Shown here: in pieces, positions 44,977 to 53,793 of the stretch
Numbering within the stretch: the stretch's first letter is position 1
How the letters are laid out: every line of letters begins with the position of its first letter
Assembly (NCBI GenBank): GCA_965248605.1
Contig: CBDFJV010000007.1
Location: 1,302,001-1,366,000, forward strand
Origin: CAUZJF01 sp965248605
GTDB taxonomy: Bacteria; Chloroflexota; Dehalococcoidia; Lucifugimonadales; CAUZJF01
Direction: 5' to 3'
Length of the DNA: 64,000 nt
Translations under genes and position numbers: made by a program
Notes under the pieces: generated by a model
Seen by the model: only the letters and a program-made list of their open reading frames with translations
Database searches by the model: none
Told to the model about the DNA's origin: nothing

Positions 44977-46629
44977 ATGGCCCCTCCAGAATCCAAGACC
45001 CGGCTTGACGGAACCGACTTGCTCGGCATGTTCCGGGCCGCATTGGACGTTCTTGAAGTCAACGTCGAGGCTATCAACGCTCTGAACGTGTTCCCGGTCC
45101 CCGACGGCGATACGGGGACCAACATGTTCCTGACTCTTCGGGAAGTGGTGGATAAGGTAGCCACATTCGAAAGCGACTCTGCTGCCGAGGTCGCCACGAC
45201 CATGGCCCACGCGGCCCTGATGGGCGCCAGGGGCAATAGCGGCGTCATCCTTTCGCAATTCTTCAGGGGCATTGCAGCCGGTCTCGCCGGCGCGTCGGAC
45301 TTCGGCGCCGAGGAGCTCGTGACGGCGTTTCAGGAGGCGCGGGAGAGATCGTACAAGGCCGTCGGAACTCCGGTTGAGGGAACGATGCTGACGGTGATCG
45401 ATTGCGCTGCCAAAGCTGCGAGCGAGGCCTTGGGCCCGGACGTTTCGGTCACAGATATCCTGGAGTCCGCGTCCGCCGCGGCCCGAGACTGCGTGGCCAG
45501 GACTCCCACGATGCTTCAGGTGTTACGCGACGCGGGGGTTGTGGACGCGGGAGGTCAGGGGTTTTCGGTGATCCTCGAGGGTGCCACCGGCTACGCCAAA
45601 GGCGAGGCGCCTGAGCTTCGGCCGATAACCGTGCCGGAGCCCGTCGGGCTGGACGGCACGGCCGGCTCCGTCTCGATGGCTTTCGTGGACGCCACTGAAG
45701 AGGAGGTATACGGCTACTGCACACAGTTCCTCGTCGAAGGGCAGGAGCTCGACGTTGATGGTTTTCGGGAGAAGATGAGCTCGATGGCCCACTCCACCGT
45801 AGTCGTCGGTGACGAATCGATGGTTAACGTCCACGTCCACGCCGAGGACCCGGGGGCAGTAGTAAGTTTCGCCGTTTTACAAGGGACACTGAGCCAGGTC
45901 AAGATAGAAAACATGGATGCTCAGCACGTCGAGTTCACGGCGGCTCGGCGGCGCGAGGGCGAGGCGGAACGTGTGGAGTTGGCCGTCGTCGCCGTTGCGC
46001 CTGGACCGGGATTCGAGTCCGTGTTCGATAATCTCGGCGCCAGCGTCGTTGTCGCGGGTGGCGACACCATGAATCCTAGCGTCAAGGACATCGTCAGCGC
46101 GATAGAACGTGCGCCGTCAGAAAACGTGATCGTGCTTCCGAACAACGGGAACATCGTCCCCGCGGCGGTCCAGGCCGGAGAAGCCTCATCCAAGAGCGTC
46201 CGCGTGGTTCCGACGACGACCGTGCCACAGGGCATCGCGGCGATTCTCACGTTCAATCCCGTGCGCGACGCCGAGGCGAACGCGGCCGAAATGGAGCAGG
46301 CGTCGAGTTCGGTGAGGACCGCCTCGGTCACCGAAGCCGTCCGAGCCGCCAAACTCCACGGCGTCGAGGTGGCCGCCGGTCGCCTGATCGGGTTGCTGGA
46401 ACGTGAGCTCGTCGTCGCAGGCAACGAGCTTTCGGATACGGTGCTGGCGACTTTGAAGAAGGCCGACGTTTCCGAAGGCGACCTCGTCACGGTTTACTGG
46501 GGCGAAAGGACGACCTTAGCCGAAGCCGAGCAGGTCTCGACCGACGTCACTAAGGAATTCCCGGATGCGGAAGTAGAGCTTGTCGAGGGCGGCCAGCTTC
46601 ACTATCATTTCATCATGTCGATCGAGTAA
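44977..46629 (+). CDS. DAK2-domain fusion protein (YloV / FakA-like fatty acid kinase)
   Basis: 550 residues. N-terminal DhaL-type kinase domain with NALNVFPVPDGDTGTNMFLT (Asp43/Asp45 for Mg-ATP) and ALMGARGNSGVILSQFF, a central domain (HSTVVVGDESMVNVHVHAEDPG) and a C-terminal DegV-like half (VIVLPNNGNIVPAAVQA, ending YHFIMSIE). In Firmicutes FakA phosphorylates fatty acids held by FakB; the next gene encodes a FakB/DegV protein, which supports the same job. Confidence 0.9.
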   Translation: MAPPESKTRLDGTDLLGMFRAALDVLEVNVEAINALNVFPVPDGDTGTNMFLTLREVVDKVATFESDSAAEVATTMAHAALMGARGNSGVILSQFFRGIAAGLAGASDFGAEELVTAFQEARERSYKAVGTPVEGTMLTVIDCAAKAASEALGPDVSVTDILESASAAARDCVARTPTMLQVLRDAGVVDAGGQGFSVILEGATGYAKGEAPELRPITVPEPVGLDGTAGSVSMAFVDATEEEVYGYCTQFLVEGQELDVDGFREKMSSMAHSTVVVGDESMVNVHVHAEDPGAVVSFAVLQGTLSQVKIENMDAQHVEFTAARRREGEAERVELAVVAVAPGPGFESVFDNLGASVVVAGGDTMNPSVKDIVSAIERAPSENVIVLPNNGNIVPAAVQAGEASSKSVRVVPTTTVPQGIAAILTFNPVRDAEANAAEMEQASSSVRTASVTEAVRAAKLHGVEVAAGRLIGLLERELVVAGNELSDTVLATLKKADVSEGDLVTVYWGERTTLAEAEQVSTDVTKEFPDAEVELVEGGQLHYHFIMSIE

Positions 46630-46704
46630 ACGAGCAGCTAGCCTCATACCCCGGCGAAACGGCCTCCTCGACACAGGTGGTAGTCGCACAGCTTGGAGCA
46701 AGAT

Positions 46705-47550
46705 ATGTCCGTAAAGATAGTCACCGATAGCACCTCCGATCTAAGTCCCGATCTTGCCGAGAGCTTGGGCATCGCCGTCGTTCCTTGCAACGTGCAATTC
46801 GGCACGGAGTCGCTTAAGGACGGCGTCGACATCAAGTCAGACGAGTTCTACGAACGGCTGACGACGGGACCTGTCCATCCCACAACGTCTCAGCCCTCGC
46901 CAGGTGACTTTGTTCAGGTCTACGACCAGCTCGGCGAAGACACGGACGGAATCGTGTCGATACACGTTTCCGCGAAACTGAGCGGCACCTACAACTCAGC
47001 CATCCAGGCCAAACAGGAGACGAGCGCGAAGTGTCCGATCGAGGTCGTCGACAGCGCCAACGCCTGTCTCGCCCTCGGGCTCACTGTGATCGCTGCCGCG
47101 GAGGCCGCGAACACGGGGGCCGACACCGAAGCGGTTGCCGAGGCCGCGAGGAGCGCGGCGCCTCGGTCTCAGCTTTTCTTCCTGGTCAACACCCTGGAGT
47201 ACCTGCAGAAGGGCGGCCGCATCGGCAAGGCGAGAGCGATGCTTGGCACCGTTCTGAACATCAAGCCGATGCTGACGGTCCAGGACGGCGAGGTGCACGA
47301 ACTGGCCAAGGCGAGAACGTTCAAGAAGGGCATAGCCAAGCTCAAAGAAGTCGCGGAGAGCTACGCACCGCTGGAAGGGCTCTACGTCTTGCATACGACG
47401 ACGCCCGACCTCGCCCAAGAGATAGCCGACGGTCTGGCCGGCCTCGTCCCCGACGGCAAGGAGCCTTTGATCGGCCGTGCCGGACCAACGATCGGCACCT
47501 ACGTCGGACCCGGTGTCCTCGGCATCGCGCTCCTCAGCGCCGCCGACTGA
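46705..47550 (+). CDS. DegV family protein (FakB-like fatty-acid-binding)
   Basis: 281 residues from the ATG at 46705 with GGAG upstream (a TTG at 46693 is less likely). KIVTDSTSDLSPDLAESLGI, HPTTSQPSPGDF, VSIHVSAKLSGTYNSAI, GGRIGKARAMLGTVLNIKPML and GPTIGTYVGPGVLGIAL are diagnostic. Presents a bound fatty acid to the kinase encoded 75 bp upstream. Confidence 0.92.
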   Translation: MSVKIVTDSTSDLSPDLAESLGIAVVPCNVQFGTESLKDGVDIKSDEFYERLTTGPVHPTTSQPSPGDFVQVYDQLGEDTDGIVSIHVSAKLSGTYNSAIQAKQETSAKCPIEVVDSANACLALGLTVIAAAEAANTGADTEAVAEAARSAAPRSQLFFLVNTLEYLQKGGRIGKARAMLGTVLNIKPMLTVQDGEVHELAKARTFKKGIAKLKEVAESYAPLEGLYVLHTTTPDLAQEIADGLAGLVPDGKEPLIGRAGPTIGTYVGPGVLGIALLSAAD

Positions 47551-48075
47551 ACACTGGAGAAGCTGTCCGAATCCATCTGGTAGGGACACCCCGATGCGGC
47601 ATCGGGGTACGCCCGAGTCGCCGCGTGAATTGAAGCGGAGTGAACCGCGAATCGGACAGACACACAGGGTCTGCCCCCAAACGTCGGCCAGTGCACGCCG
47701 GGACGTCCGACCAAACGTAGGGGCGCATTGCATGCGCCCGCGCACCTCTCAATAGCGCGGTACATTACTGAAAAGGGGTTCGTCGTTAAGGGTGCCGTGG
47801 TCAACCTTGCCTTTCATTCCGAATGAGGGGAGCGACTGAGGAATTTGCCATGCCGGTTGCCACCGCCACCACAGAAGATGAAATTAGGCCGTAGAGACGC
47901 CCCGGCGGGGCGTCTCTATCACGCCCGCGGAAGGCTATTTTCTGAGGAATCTAAGGTCGTCCTCTGCGGTACCTGCTTCGCTATCAACACGATCTAGATC
48001 CCTTGCTCCGTTCGGGATGACAACGTCGACAAGTCGGCTGCATGCTAAAGTGAGGGCCGAGCCACCGTTCGCGAG
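47551..48075. repeat. Intergenic region with several palindromic units
   Basis: About 520 bp without a gene. Palindromes: CCCCGATGC-G-GCATCGGGG (47589-47607), GGGGCGCATTGCATGCGCCC (about 47722-47741) and TAGAGACGCCCC-GGC-GGGGCGTCTCTA (47892-47918). The first resembles 62320-62340. They look like dispersed REP-type elements; the last may act as a bidirectional stop before recG. Confidence 0.6.
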
Positions 48076-50493
48076 ATGCCACCAGCTACCAGCAAAATAG
48101 AGTCCCTGGCCGGAATCCTCCAGCGGGAAGCGGCCGGAGGCTACCAGGACTCGACGGTCATCGGGGGTCTCGACAAGTTTCTGCTGCGGTGGGCCTCCGA
48201 GCTCAAGCTTGTCCTGGGCGACTTCACGTCGTACTCGATCCTGACCCCGCCACAACGGGAGTTCTGGGCCAAGAACGCCATCGACAAGATCGGGGGCGGG
48301 GACCGTGCGACTCAGAACGGGCCCGCAAAAGCGTCCAAGCCTCGGCCTCGAAAGGCCCCTCCTGTCAAGAAGGCGCCCCCGCTGCGCTTCAAAGACAGCG
48401 TTACAAAGCTCAAACGCATTCGTAGACAAGACGTTGCCAAGCTCAAGAAGCTCGGCGCCGAGACAGTTGGGGACCTGATCTACCATTTCCCTCACCGGCA
48501 CAACGACTTCGCTGACATTCGGAACGTCTCCGACCTGCAATTGGGCGAGGACCAGACGGTCGTCGTTACCGTCTGGGAGGCTAACGAAACGCGCACGGGC
48601 CCTCGTCGGAGCTCCACGCAGGCCGTCCTGAGCGACGAGACCGGCAACGTTCGGGCCACCTGGTTCAACCAGGGCTATCTTGCCAAGACCTTCCGGCCGG
48701 GTACCAAATTGGTGCTGAGCGGCAAGGTCAACGTCTTCAGAGGAAGCTTCGTCTTCGAATCGCCTGAATACGAGCTCCTCACGGGCCAGGAAGAGCTGGT
48801 CCACACCGGGCGGTTGGTGCCGGTTTATCCGATCGTGACGGGGCTGCCGCAGCGTACGCTGAGACGACTGGTGAAGCAGGCACTGGACATCGGCATATCG
48901 CAGATCACAGAGCTCTTGCCTGAGGACGTAAGGCACCGCGCCGGGCTGATGGGCCTGCAAAACGCTATCTCCCAGGCCCATTACCCGGACAACGCCGCGG
49001 ACTGGACGGCTGCCCGGCGGCGGCTGGCTTTCGACGAGTTGCTCCTGCTCCAGCTGGCCGTATTGTCGCGCAAACGGCGGTGGCAACAGGAAGACGATGG
49101 CATCGCGCTCAAGGTCGACGGCGCGGCGTTGGACGCCTTCTTGGGCTCACTGCCCTTCGAGCTCACGAAAGCGCAGTCCAAGGTCCTCGAGGAAATACTG
49201 CAAGACGTCGTCCAGGCCAGGCCGATGAGTCGCCTCCTCCAGGGCGACGTCGGCAGCGGCAAGACAGTGGTGGCGGCGACCGCTCTGGTCCTTGCTGCAC
49301 TCAACGGGCACCAGGGAGCCCTCATCGCCCCGACGGAGATCCTCGCCGAGCAACACTACCTGACTCTCACCCACCTTCTGTCGGGGAAGCCGGAAACGGC
49401 GGGAGGTCATGTCGCCGTGGTCGGCGACGGCATCCTGCCGCGGACTATCAAAGTCGGTCTTCTGATGGGCAGCCTGTCGAAGAAGGCCAAAGACGAGATG
49501 CACGAGCGTATTTCGACAGGGGAGATCGATGTCCTGATCGGCACCCACGCCATCATCCAGGAGGGGGTCGAGCCGCCCAGCCTGGCGCTTGCCGTGGTCG
49601 ACGAGCAGCACCGGTTCGGCGTGATGCAGCGTGCGTCGATCAGGGGCAAGGGACGCAAGCCTCATCTCCTGGCGATGTCGGCCACGCCGATTCCTCGCTC
49701 TCTCGCATTGACCGTCTACGGCGACCTGGACGTGTCTGTCCTCGACGAGATGCCCCCGGGCCGCCAGCCGATCAAGACTCGATGGCTTGCGCCGGACAAA
49801 CGTGACGTGGCGTACGAGTTCGTCAGAAAGCAGGTGGCGGAGGGCCGCCAAGCCTTCATCGTCTGCCCTCTGATAGAGGAGTCCGAGGCCCTCCAGACGC
49901 GGTCCGCCGTCAAGGAGCACGAGCGGCTCTCGACAAAGGTCTTCCCGGAGCTGAATCTAGGCCTGCTTCATGGCCGCATGAAGCTGCGAGAGAAGGAAGC
50001 GACGATGGAGCGCTTCCAGGCGGACGAGCTGAGCGTTCTCGTCTCGACTCCCGTAATCGAGGTCGGCATTGACGTGCCCAACGCGACGGTGATGCTGGTC
50101 GACGGCGCCGACCGCTTCGGGCTCGCGCAGCTGCACCAGTTCAGGGGCCGTGTAGGGCGCGGAGAGCACCAGAGCTTCTGCTTACTGCTTGCCGATTCGC
50201 CGGGTGAGGAGGCGAGGGAGCGGCTCAAGCTGGTAGAGCGCATCGACGACGGCTTCGAGCTCGCCGAAGAGGACCTGCGCATCCGTGGGCCCGGCGACTA
50301 CATGGGCACGCGACAGAGCGGTCTACCGCAGCTCAAGGTCGCGCGGATCACCGACCACGACGTCCTCGGGCTGGCCCGCAGGGAGGCCACGAGAATGCTC
50401 GACGCGGACCCTGGGCTCGATCGGGAAGAGCACCGGCTCCTCGGCGACGCCGTAAAGCGCATCGCCGATAGCCTCACCGACGAGATGAGCTGA
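48076..50493 (+). CDS. recG: ATP-dependent DNA helicase RecG
   Basis: 805 residues. An extra N-terminal region of about 100 residues precedes the wedge/OB domain (GAETVGDLIYHFPHRHNDF ... TWFNQGYLAKTFRPGTKLVL). Helicase motifs: Walker A LLQGDVGSGKTVVAA (about residue 390), APTEILAEQH, DEQH box VVDEQHRFGVMQR (about 508), SATPIPRSLALTVYGDLDVS, STPVIEVGIDVPNAT and QFRGRVGRGEHQS. Reverses stalled forks and branch-migrates junctions. Confidence 0.95.
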   Translation: MPPATSKIESLAGILQREAAGGYQDSTVIGGLDKFLLRWASELKLVLGDFTSYSILTPPQREFWAKNAIDKIGGGDRATQNGPAKASKPRPRKAPPVKKAPPLRFKDSVTKLKRIRRQDVAKLKKLGAETVGDLIYHFPHRHNDFADIRNVSDLQLGEDQTVVVTVWEANETRTGPRRSSTQAVLSDETGNVRATWFNQGYLAKTFRPGTKLVLSGKVNVFRGSFVFESPEYELLTGQEELVHTGRLVPVYPIVTGLPQRTLRRLVKQALDIGISQITELLPEDVRHRAGLMGLQNAISQAHYPDNAADWTAARRRLAFDELLLLQLAVLSRKRRWQQEDDGIALKVDGAALDAFLGSLPFELTKAQSKVLEEILQDVVQARPMSRLLQGDVGSGKTVVAATALVLAALNGHQGALIAPTEILAEQHYLTLTHLLSGKPETAGGHVAVVGDGILPRTIKVGLLMGSLSKKAKDEMHERISTGEIDVLIGTHAIIQEGVEPPSLALAVVDEQHRFGVMQRASIRGKGRKPHLLAMSATPIPRSLALTVYGDLDVSVLDEMPPGRQPIKTRWLAPDKRDVAYEFVRKQVAEGRQAFIVCPLIEESEALQTRSAVKEHERLSTKVFPELNLGLLHGRMKLREKEATMERFQADELSVLVSTPVIEVGIDVPNATVMLVDGADRFGLAQLHQFRGRVGRGEHQSFCLLLADSPGEEARERLKLVERIDDGFELAEEDLRIRGPGDYMGTRQSGLPQLKVARITDHDVLGLARREATRMLDADPGLDREEHRLLGDAVKRIADSLTDEMS

Positions 50494-50500
50494 CCGAAGA

Positions 50501-50926
50501 ATGACCGAACTTCAGCTCGGGAGCTACGACGAATCCGACCAAGCCGCCGTCGTGGACCTTTGGCGAGCTTGTGGTCTCGCCATGCCCTGGAACGACCCGG
50601 TCAAGGATATCAACCGCAAGCGCCGCGTCCAGGGAGACATGTTCCTAGTGGGGTTGCTGGACAACCACCTGGTGGCCGCGGTGATGGTGGGATACGAGGG
50701 ACATCGCGGCTGGATCAACTACCTGGCGATCGACCCAGGCTACAGAAAGAGTGGGTTCGGCCGCCTACTCATGGAGGAGGCGGAGACCCAACTGAGAGCG
50801 CTGGGCTGTCCAAAGATCAACCTCCAGATCAGAAGCTCGAACGCCGACGTAATCGAGTTCTACAAGAGGATCGGCTACTCGATCGACGACGTCGTGAGCA
50901 TGGGCAAGCGCCTCGAGCAAGACTGA
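50501..50926 (+). CDS. GNAT-family acetyltransferase (YpeA-like)
   Basis: 141 residues. Acetyl-CoA site in LAIDPGYRKSGFGRLLMEEAE (RxxGxG), then INLQIRSSNADVIEFYKRIGY at the C-terminal strand-helix. Starts 7 bp after recG, so co-transcribed. Substrate unknown; the YpeA group is widespread and mostly uncharacterised. Confidence 0.88.
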   Translation: MTELQLGSYDESDQAAVVDLWRACGLAMPWNDPVKDINRKRRVQGDMFLVGLLDNHLVAAVMVGYEGHRGWINYLAIDPGYRKSGFGRLLMEEAETQLRALGCPKINLQIRSSNADVIEFYKRIGYSIDDVVSMGKRLEQD

Positions 50927-50976
50927 AGCCAACCATGTTGTACTGATCTAGCATACCGCTTGTCTACTCCCACGTG

Positions 50977-51003
50977 CGTAGCAGTAGCTGCTACGTTTTT
51001 TTT
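50977..51003 (+). terminator. Rho-independent terminator after recG-GNAT
   Basis: CGTAGCAG-TAG-CTGCTACG stem followed by eight T. The gene beyond is convergent. Confidence 0.85.
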
Positions 51004-51121
51004 GAGACCGGCCCTGCCGGAGTGGATGGAAGGCTCTACCCTCCTCTGTCTCAACCACTCTAAGAGAGCGATATGGCCGTGAATCGCTGCTCTGGAGACT
51101 TCAATCCCATGGATTGAAGTC

Positions 51122-52738
51122 CTAGTCACCGCCCCCGGCGCCGGATGGTTCGAAAGTGGGTGCGAGCGGTCCTTCCAGCTCCAGCAGACTGCTATCGTCA
51201 TCCTCACCCACATGAGTGTCGCGCGCCGGCATGAACCTCACAACGATCAGAACCCCGACGAGCGAGAACCCGGCGCCAATCAGCAACGCCAACCCCAGCG
51301 CATCCGTGAATGCCGACTTCGCAACGGCGGATAGGGCGAGCGCGTCCTCTTGTGGCAGCGACGCCGCCAGCTGAACTGCCGCCCCGACTGAATCTCGTAC
51401 TACCTCTCCCGCCTCGGCGGGCAGCGATGCCACGGCGTCCCCGAGCCTGGCGGCGGAAATCGCATACATCACAGACCCGACCACGGCGATGCTGAGCGCA
51501 CCTGCGAGCATCTGGGTCACGTCGTTCATTGCTGACCCAACTCCCGCCTTCGCTGCCTCAACCGCGCCCATGACCGCTTCGGCTGCCGGAGCGAAAACCA
51601 GACCTACGGCCAGCGCGAGCATGGCCACAACAGGACCGATCATCAGGTAGGAGGTGTCCACCTCCCAAAGGAGTACGAGCGGCATCGTAGCAGTCATGAT
51701 AACGAGTCCAGCTGCCACGACTCTGGTCGTGCCGAAGCGGCGCACCAACTCTTCACTGGCTATGGCGCCCAACATGAAGCCCCCCGCCGCCGGCAGGAAT
51801 CGAATTCCCGCGGCCAGCGGAGTGTGTCCCTGAACGAACTGGAGGTACTGCGTGAAGCCGAAAATGAAGCCGACCATCGAGAAGAACGCCAGACTTACCG
51901 CGGCTGCTCCGGTCGAAAACCGTGGCCGACGGAACAGCGCAAAGTCCAGCAACGGGTATGCGGCTTGCCTCTCTCGCAGGACGAAGCCCAAGCCCAAGAT
52001 GAGAGCCGTGCCTACCGTAATCGCGAGCTGCGGGGACGTGGGCCCCCACTCGGGACCCTCGATGACCGCGAGGATCAGAGCAGAGACCGCTCCCATCGAT
52101 AGAAGTGCGCCCGGAATGTCGAGTGGCCTGCTCTCAGGGTCTCGGCTATCCGGCACGAGGAATAGGCTTGCTGCAATCGCGATCGCGGCAATCGGCACGT
52201 TCACCAGGAACACCGACCCCCAGTAGAAGTAGTTGAGCAGCGCCCCTCCAAGGATCGGTCCAAGCGCGACGCCGATGCCTGCCATCATCGCCCATATCGC
52301 GATCGCTTTCGGCATTTCCTTTTCTTTGAACACGTTCACTATGATGGCGAGGGTCGCCGGCATCATCATCGCTCCGCCCATGCCCATAATTGCCCGGGCG
52401 CCGATCAGCTGCGCCGGAGATTGAGCCAGCGCCGCGCCAAACGAAGAAAGGGCGAACACCGCGAGCCCATAACGCAGCATCCGGGCCCGACCGAACCGGT
52501 CACCGAAACCGCCCATCGTCAAGAGCAAGCCACCGAAGACCAGCATGTACGAGTTGACCATCCACTGCAGGGACGAGGCCGACGCTCCTAGGTCTCGTTG
52601 CAGTGACGGGATAGCCACGTTGAGAATCGTTTCGTCGATGGTTGCCAGCACGACAGTGACCGAAACTACTGCCAGCGTCCACCAGCGCATCCGGTAATCG
52701 CGCGACTGCACCTTTTCCCGGGTGGTGATGCCGTGCAT
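51122..52738 (-). CDS. MFS transporter, DHA2 family (14-helix drug exporter)
   Basis: 538 residues with 14 predicted membrane segments. Signature motifs: ATIDETILNVAIPSLQRDLG (motif D1-like), GGFGDRFGRARMLRYGL (motif A) and GPILGGALLNYFYW (motif C, antiporter). GGGAGG precedes the ATG. DHA2 pumps expel lipophilic compounds using the proton gradient. The HTH gene lies upstream in the same direction; a 131-bp repeat is inserted 34 bp before the start codon. Confidence 0.92.
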   Translation of the reverse strand: MHGITTREKVQSRDYRMRWWTLAVVSVTVVLATIDETILNVAIPSLQRDLGASASSLQWMVNSYMLVFGGLLLTMGGFGDRFGRARMLRYGLAVFALSSFGAALAQSPAQLIGARAIMGMGGAMMMPATLAIIVNVFKEKEMPKAIAIWAMMAGIGVALGPILGGALLNYFYWGSVFLVNVPIAAIAIAASLFLVPDSRDPESRPLDIPGALLSMGAVSALILAVIEGPEWGPTSPQLAITVGTALILGLGFVLRERQAAYPLLDFALFRRPRFSTGAAAVSLAFFSMVGFIFGFTQYLQFVQGHTPLAAGIRFLPAAGGFMLGAIASEELVRRFGTTRVVAAGLVIMTATMPLVLLWEVDTSYLMIGPVVAMLALAVGLVFAPAAEAVMGAVEAAKAGVGSAMNDVTQMLAGALSIAVVGSVMYAISAARLGDAVASLPAEAGEVVRDSVGAAVQLAASLPQEDALALSAVAKSAFTDALGLALLIGAGFSLVGVLIVVRFMPARDTHVGEDDDSSLLELEGPLAPTFEPSGAGGGD

Positions 52739-52772
52739 GATTGCCTCCCTTCGGTGCTCTTGAATGTTTAAC

Positions 52773-52903
52773 CTAGTGGTCCAACATCCTAGTATTGAAG
52801 GGTTCTGAGGTTACGGCTTGGTAGGGGCGGGTTTGAAACCCGCCCTGTCGTCGTAGCACGCCAATCTCGGCTACCCCTCATTTCAAAGATTTCGGTCTAC
52901 TAG
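52773..52903 (-). mobile_element. 131-bp CTAG-bounded repeat (MITE-like), copy 3
   Basis: Reverse complement of copies 1 and 2 with no difference seen. It lies in the MFS gene's leader, between the ribosome-binding region and the palindrome at 52967. Confidence 0.9.
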
Positions 52904-52966
52904 GCTCGTTTCCCTTTGCTGTTCTCGTCTGACTGTGTCCTTTCTCGGTGAATTCATCTAGGCGTG

Positions 52967-52983
52967 TGACTGACTATCAGTCA
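52967..52983. promoter_or_regulatory. Palindrome, possible operator for the MFS gene
   Basis: TGACTGA-CTA-TCAGTCA, a perfect 7-bp inverted repeat in the gap between the HTH regulator and the MFS pump. Size and symmetry suit a dimeric repressor. The rest of 52904-53132 shows nothing else clear. Function is inference. Confidence 0.45.
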
Positions 52984-53132
52984 TCACTTGGCAAGAATAG
53001 TGGACTCTTTGCCGCCTCTTGTAATCGGTAGGGTTGATGATTTTGCCATGGCCAAAAGACTGATCCAGTTACAACAGATAGCCAGACCCTTCGGGTTTAG
53101 CAATGGCTTGTCGCTCGGGAGGCACGAGCAAG

Positions 53133-53759
53133 TTACGCGTCAAGCGTGTCTGAGAGGGGATGCAAGTTAATCGGCGTGAAGACGCCATAGAACCCATATT
53201 TGATACCGCTCCTGTCTCCCTTCCCAGGTGGGAAGTACTCGTTGATGAGTTCAGTGAGCCGATCGGCGAACTCCGCTGCTTGTCCGTCCGACAGCCGTGA
53301 CCGGCTGTGTAACAAATATCGTCGCGCAGGACCGAACAGGCCTTCAGTTACCTCTCTAAACGCCTGATTGAAGTCGTTCGAGACTTCAATGGGTATTGCT
53401 TCAGGATCGTCCGAATGGAGGAGACCTTCCAGAGAACGGTCCTCTTCCACGCGACCGTTAGGTTCTCGGACTCGAATCTTGGCTGCCGCAGCCCGATAGC
53501 ACTGGTCGCGCGGATCGGCGCTTTTCCCTTCCTCGATCACGGCTCCCGCATCCGCGAGGCGCGAGAGGTGATACAAGACCCGCGCGTCCGTCACGCCCAC
53601 CCGCTCAGAAACCTCGGCAAGTGATTCGCCACCACCGAGCCCCTCGAGAATCTGCCATCGTAGTGGGTCTGTCAGCACGGCTGCACGGTCATCGTCAATA
53701 ACCAACTCGGTCTCGCTAGGTGAATCGACAGGGAACGATATCTCTCGCCATCTACCCAT
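53133..53759 (-). CDS. ArsR-like winged-helix transcriptional regulator
   Basis: 208 residues; GGAGGGACAG stands before the ATG. Residues about 25-80 form a winged helix: VLTDPLRWQILEGLGGGESLAEVSERVGVTDARVLYHLSRLADAGAVIEE. The rest (FREVTEGLFGPARRYLLHSRSRLSDGQAAEFADRLTELINEYFP) is a dimerisation or ligand domain known from HTH_20-type regulators. Located directly upstream of the MFS pump, which it probably controls. Confidence 0.85.
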   Translation of the reverse strand: MGRWREISFPVDSPSETELVIDDDRAAVLTDPLRWQILEGLGGGESLAEVSERVGVTDARVLYHLSRLADAGAVIEEGKSADPRDQCYRAAAAKIRVREPNGRVEEDRSLEGLLHSDDPEAIPIEVSNDFNQAFREVTEGLFGPARRYLLHSRSRLSDGQAAEFADRLTELINEYFPPGKGDRSGIKYGFYGVFTPINLHPLSDTLDA

Positions 53760-53793
53760 TCTGTCCCTCCTGGCCTACCGGAAACCGGCCTAA

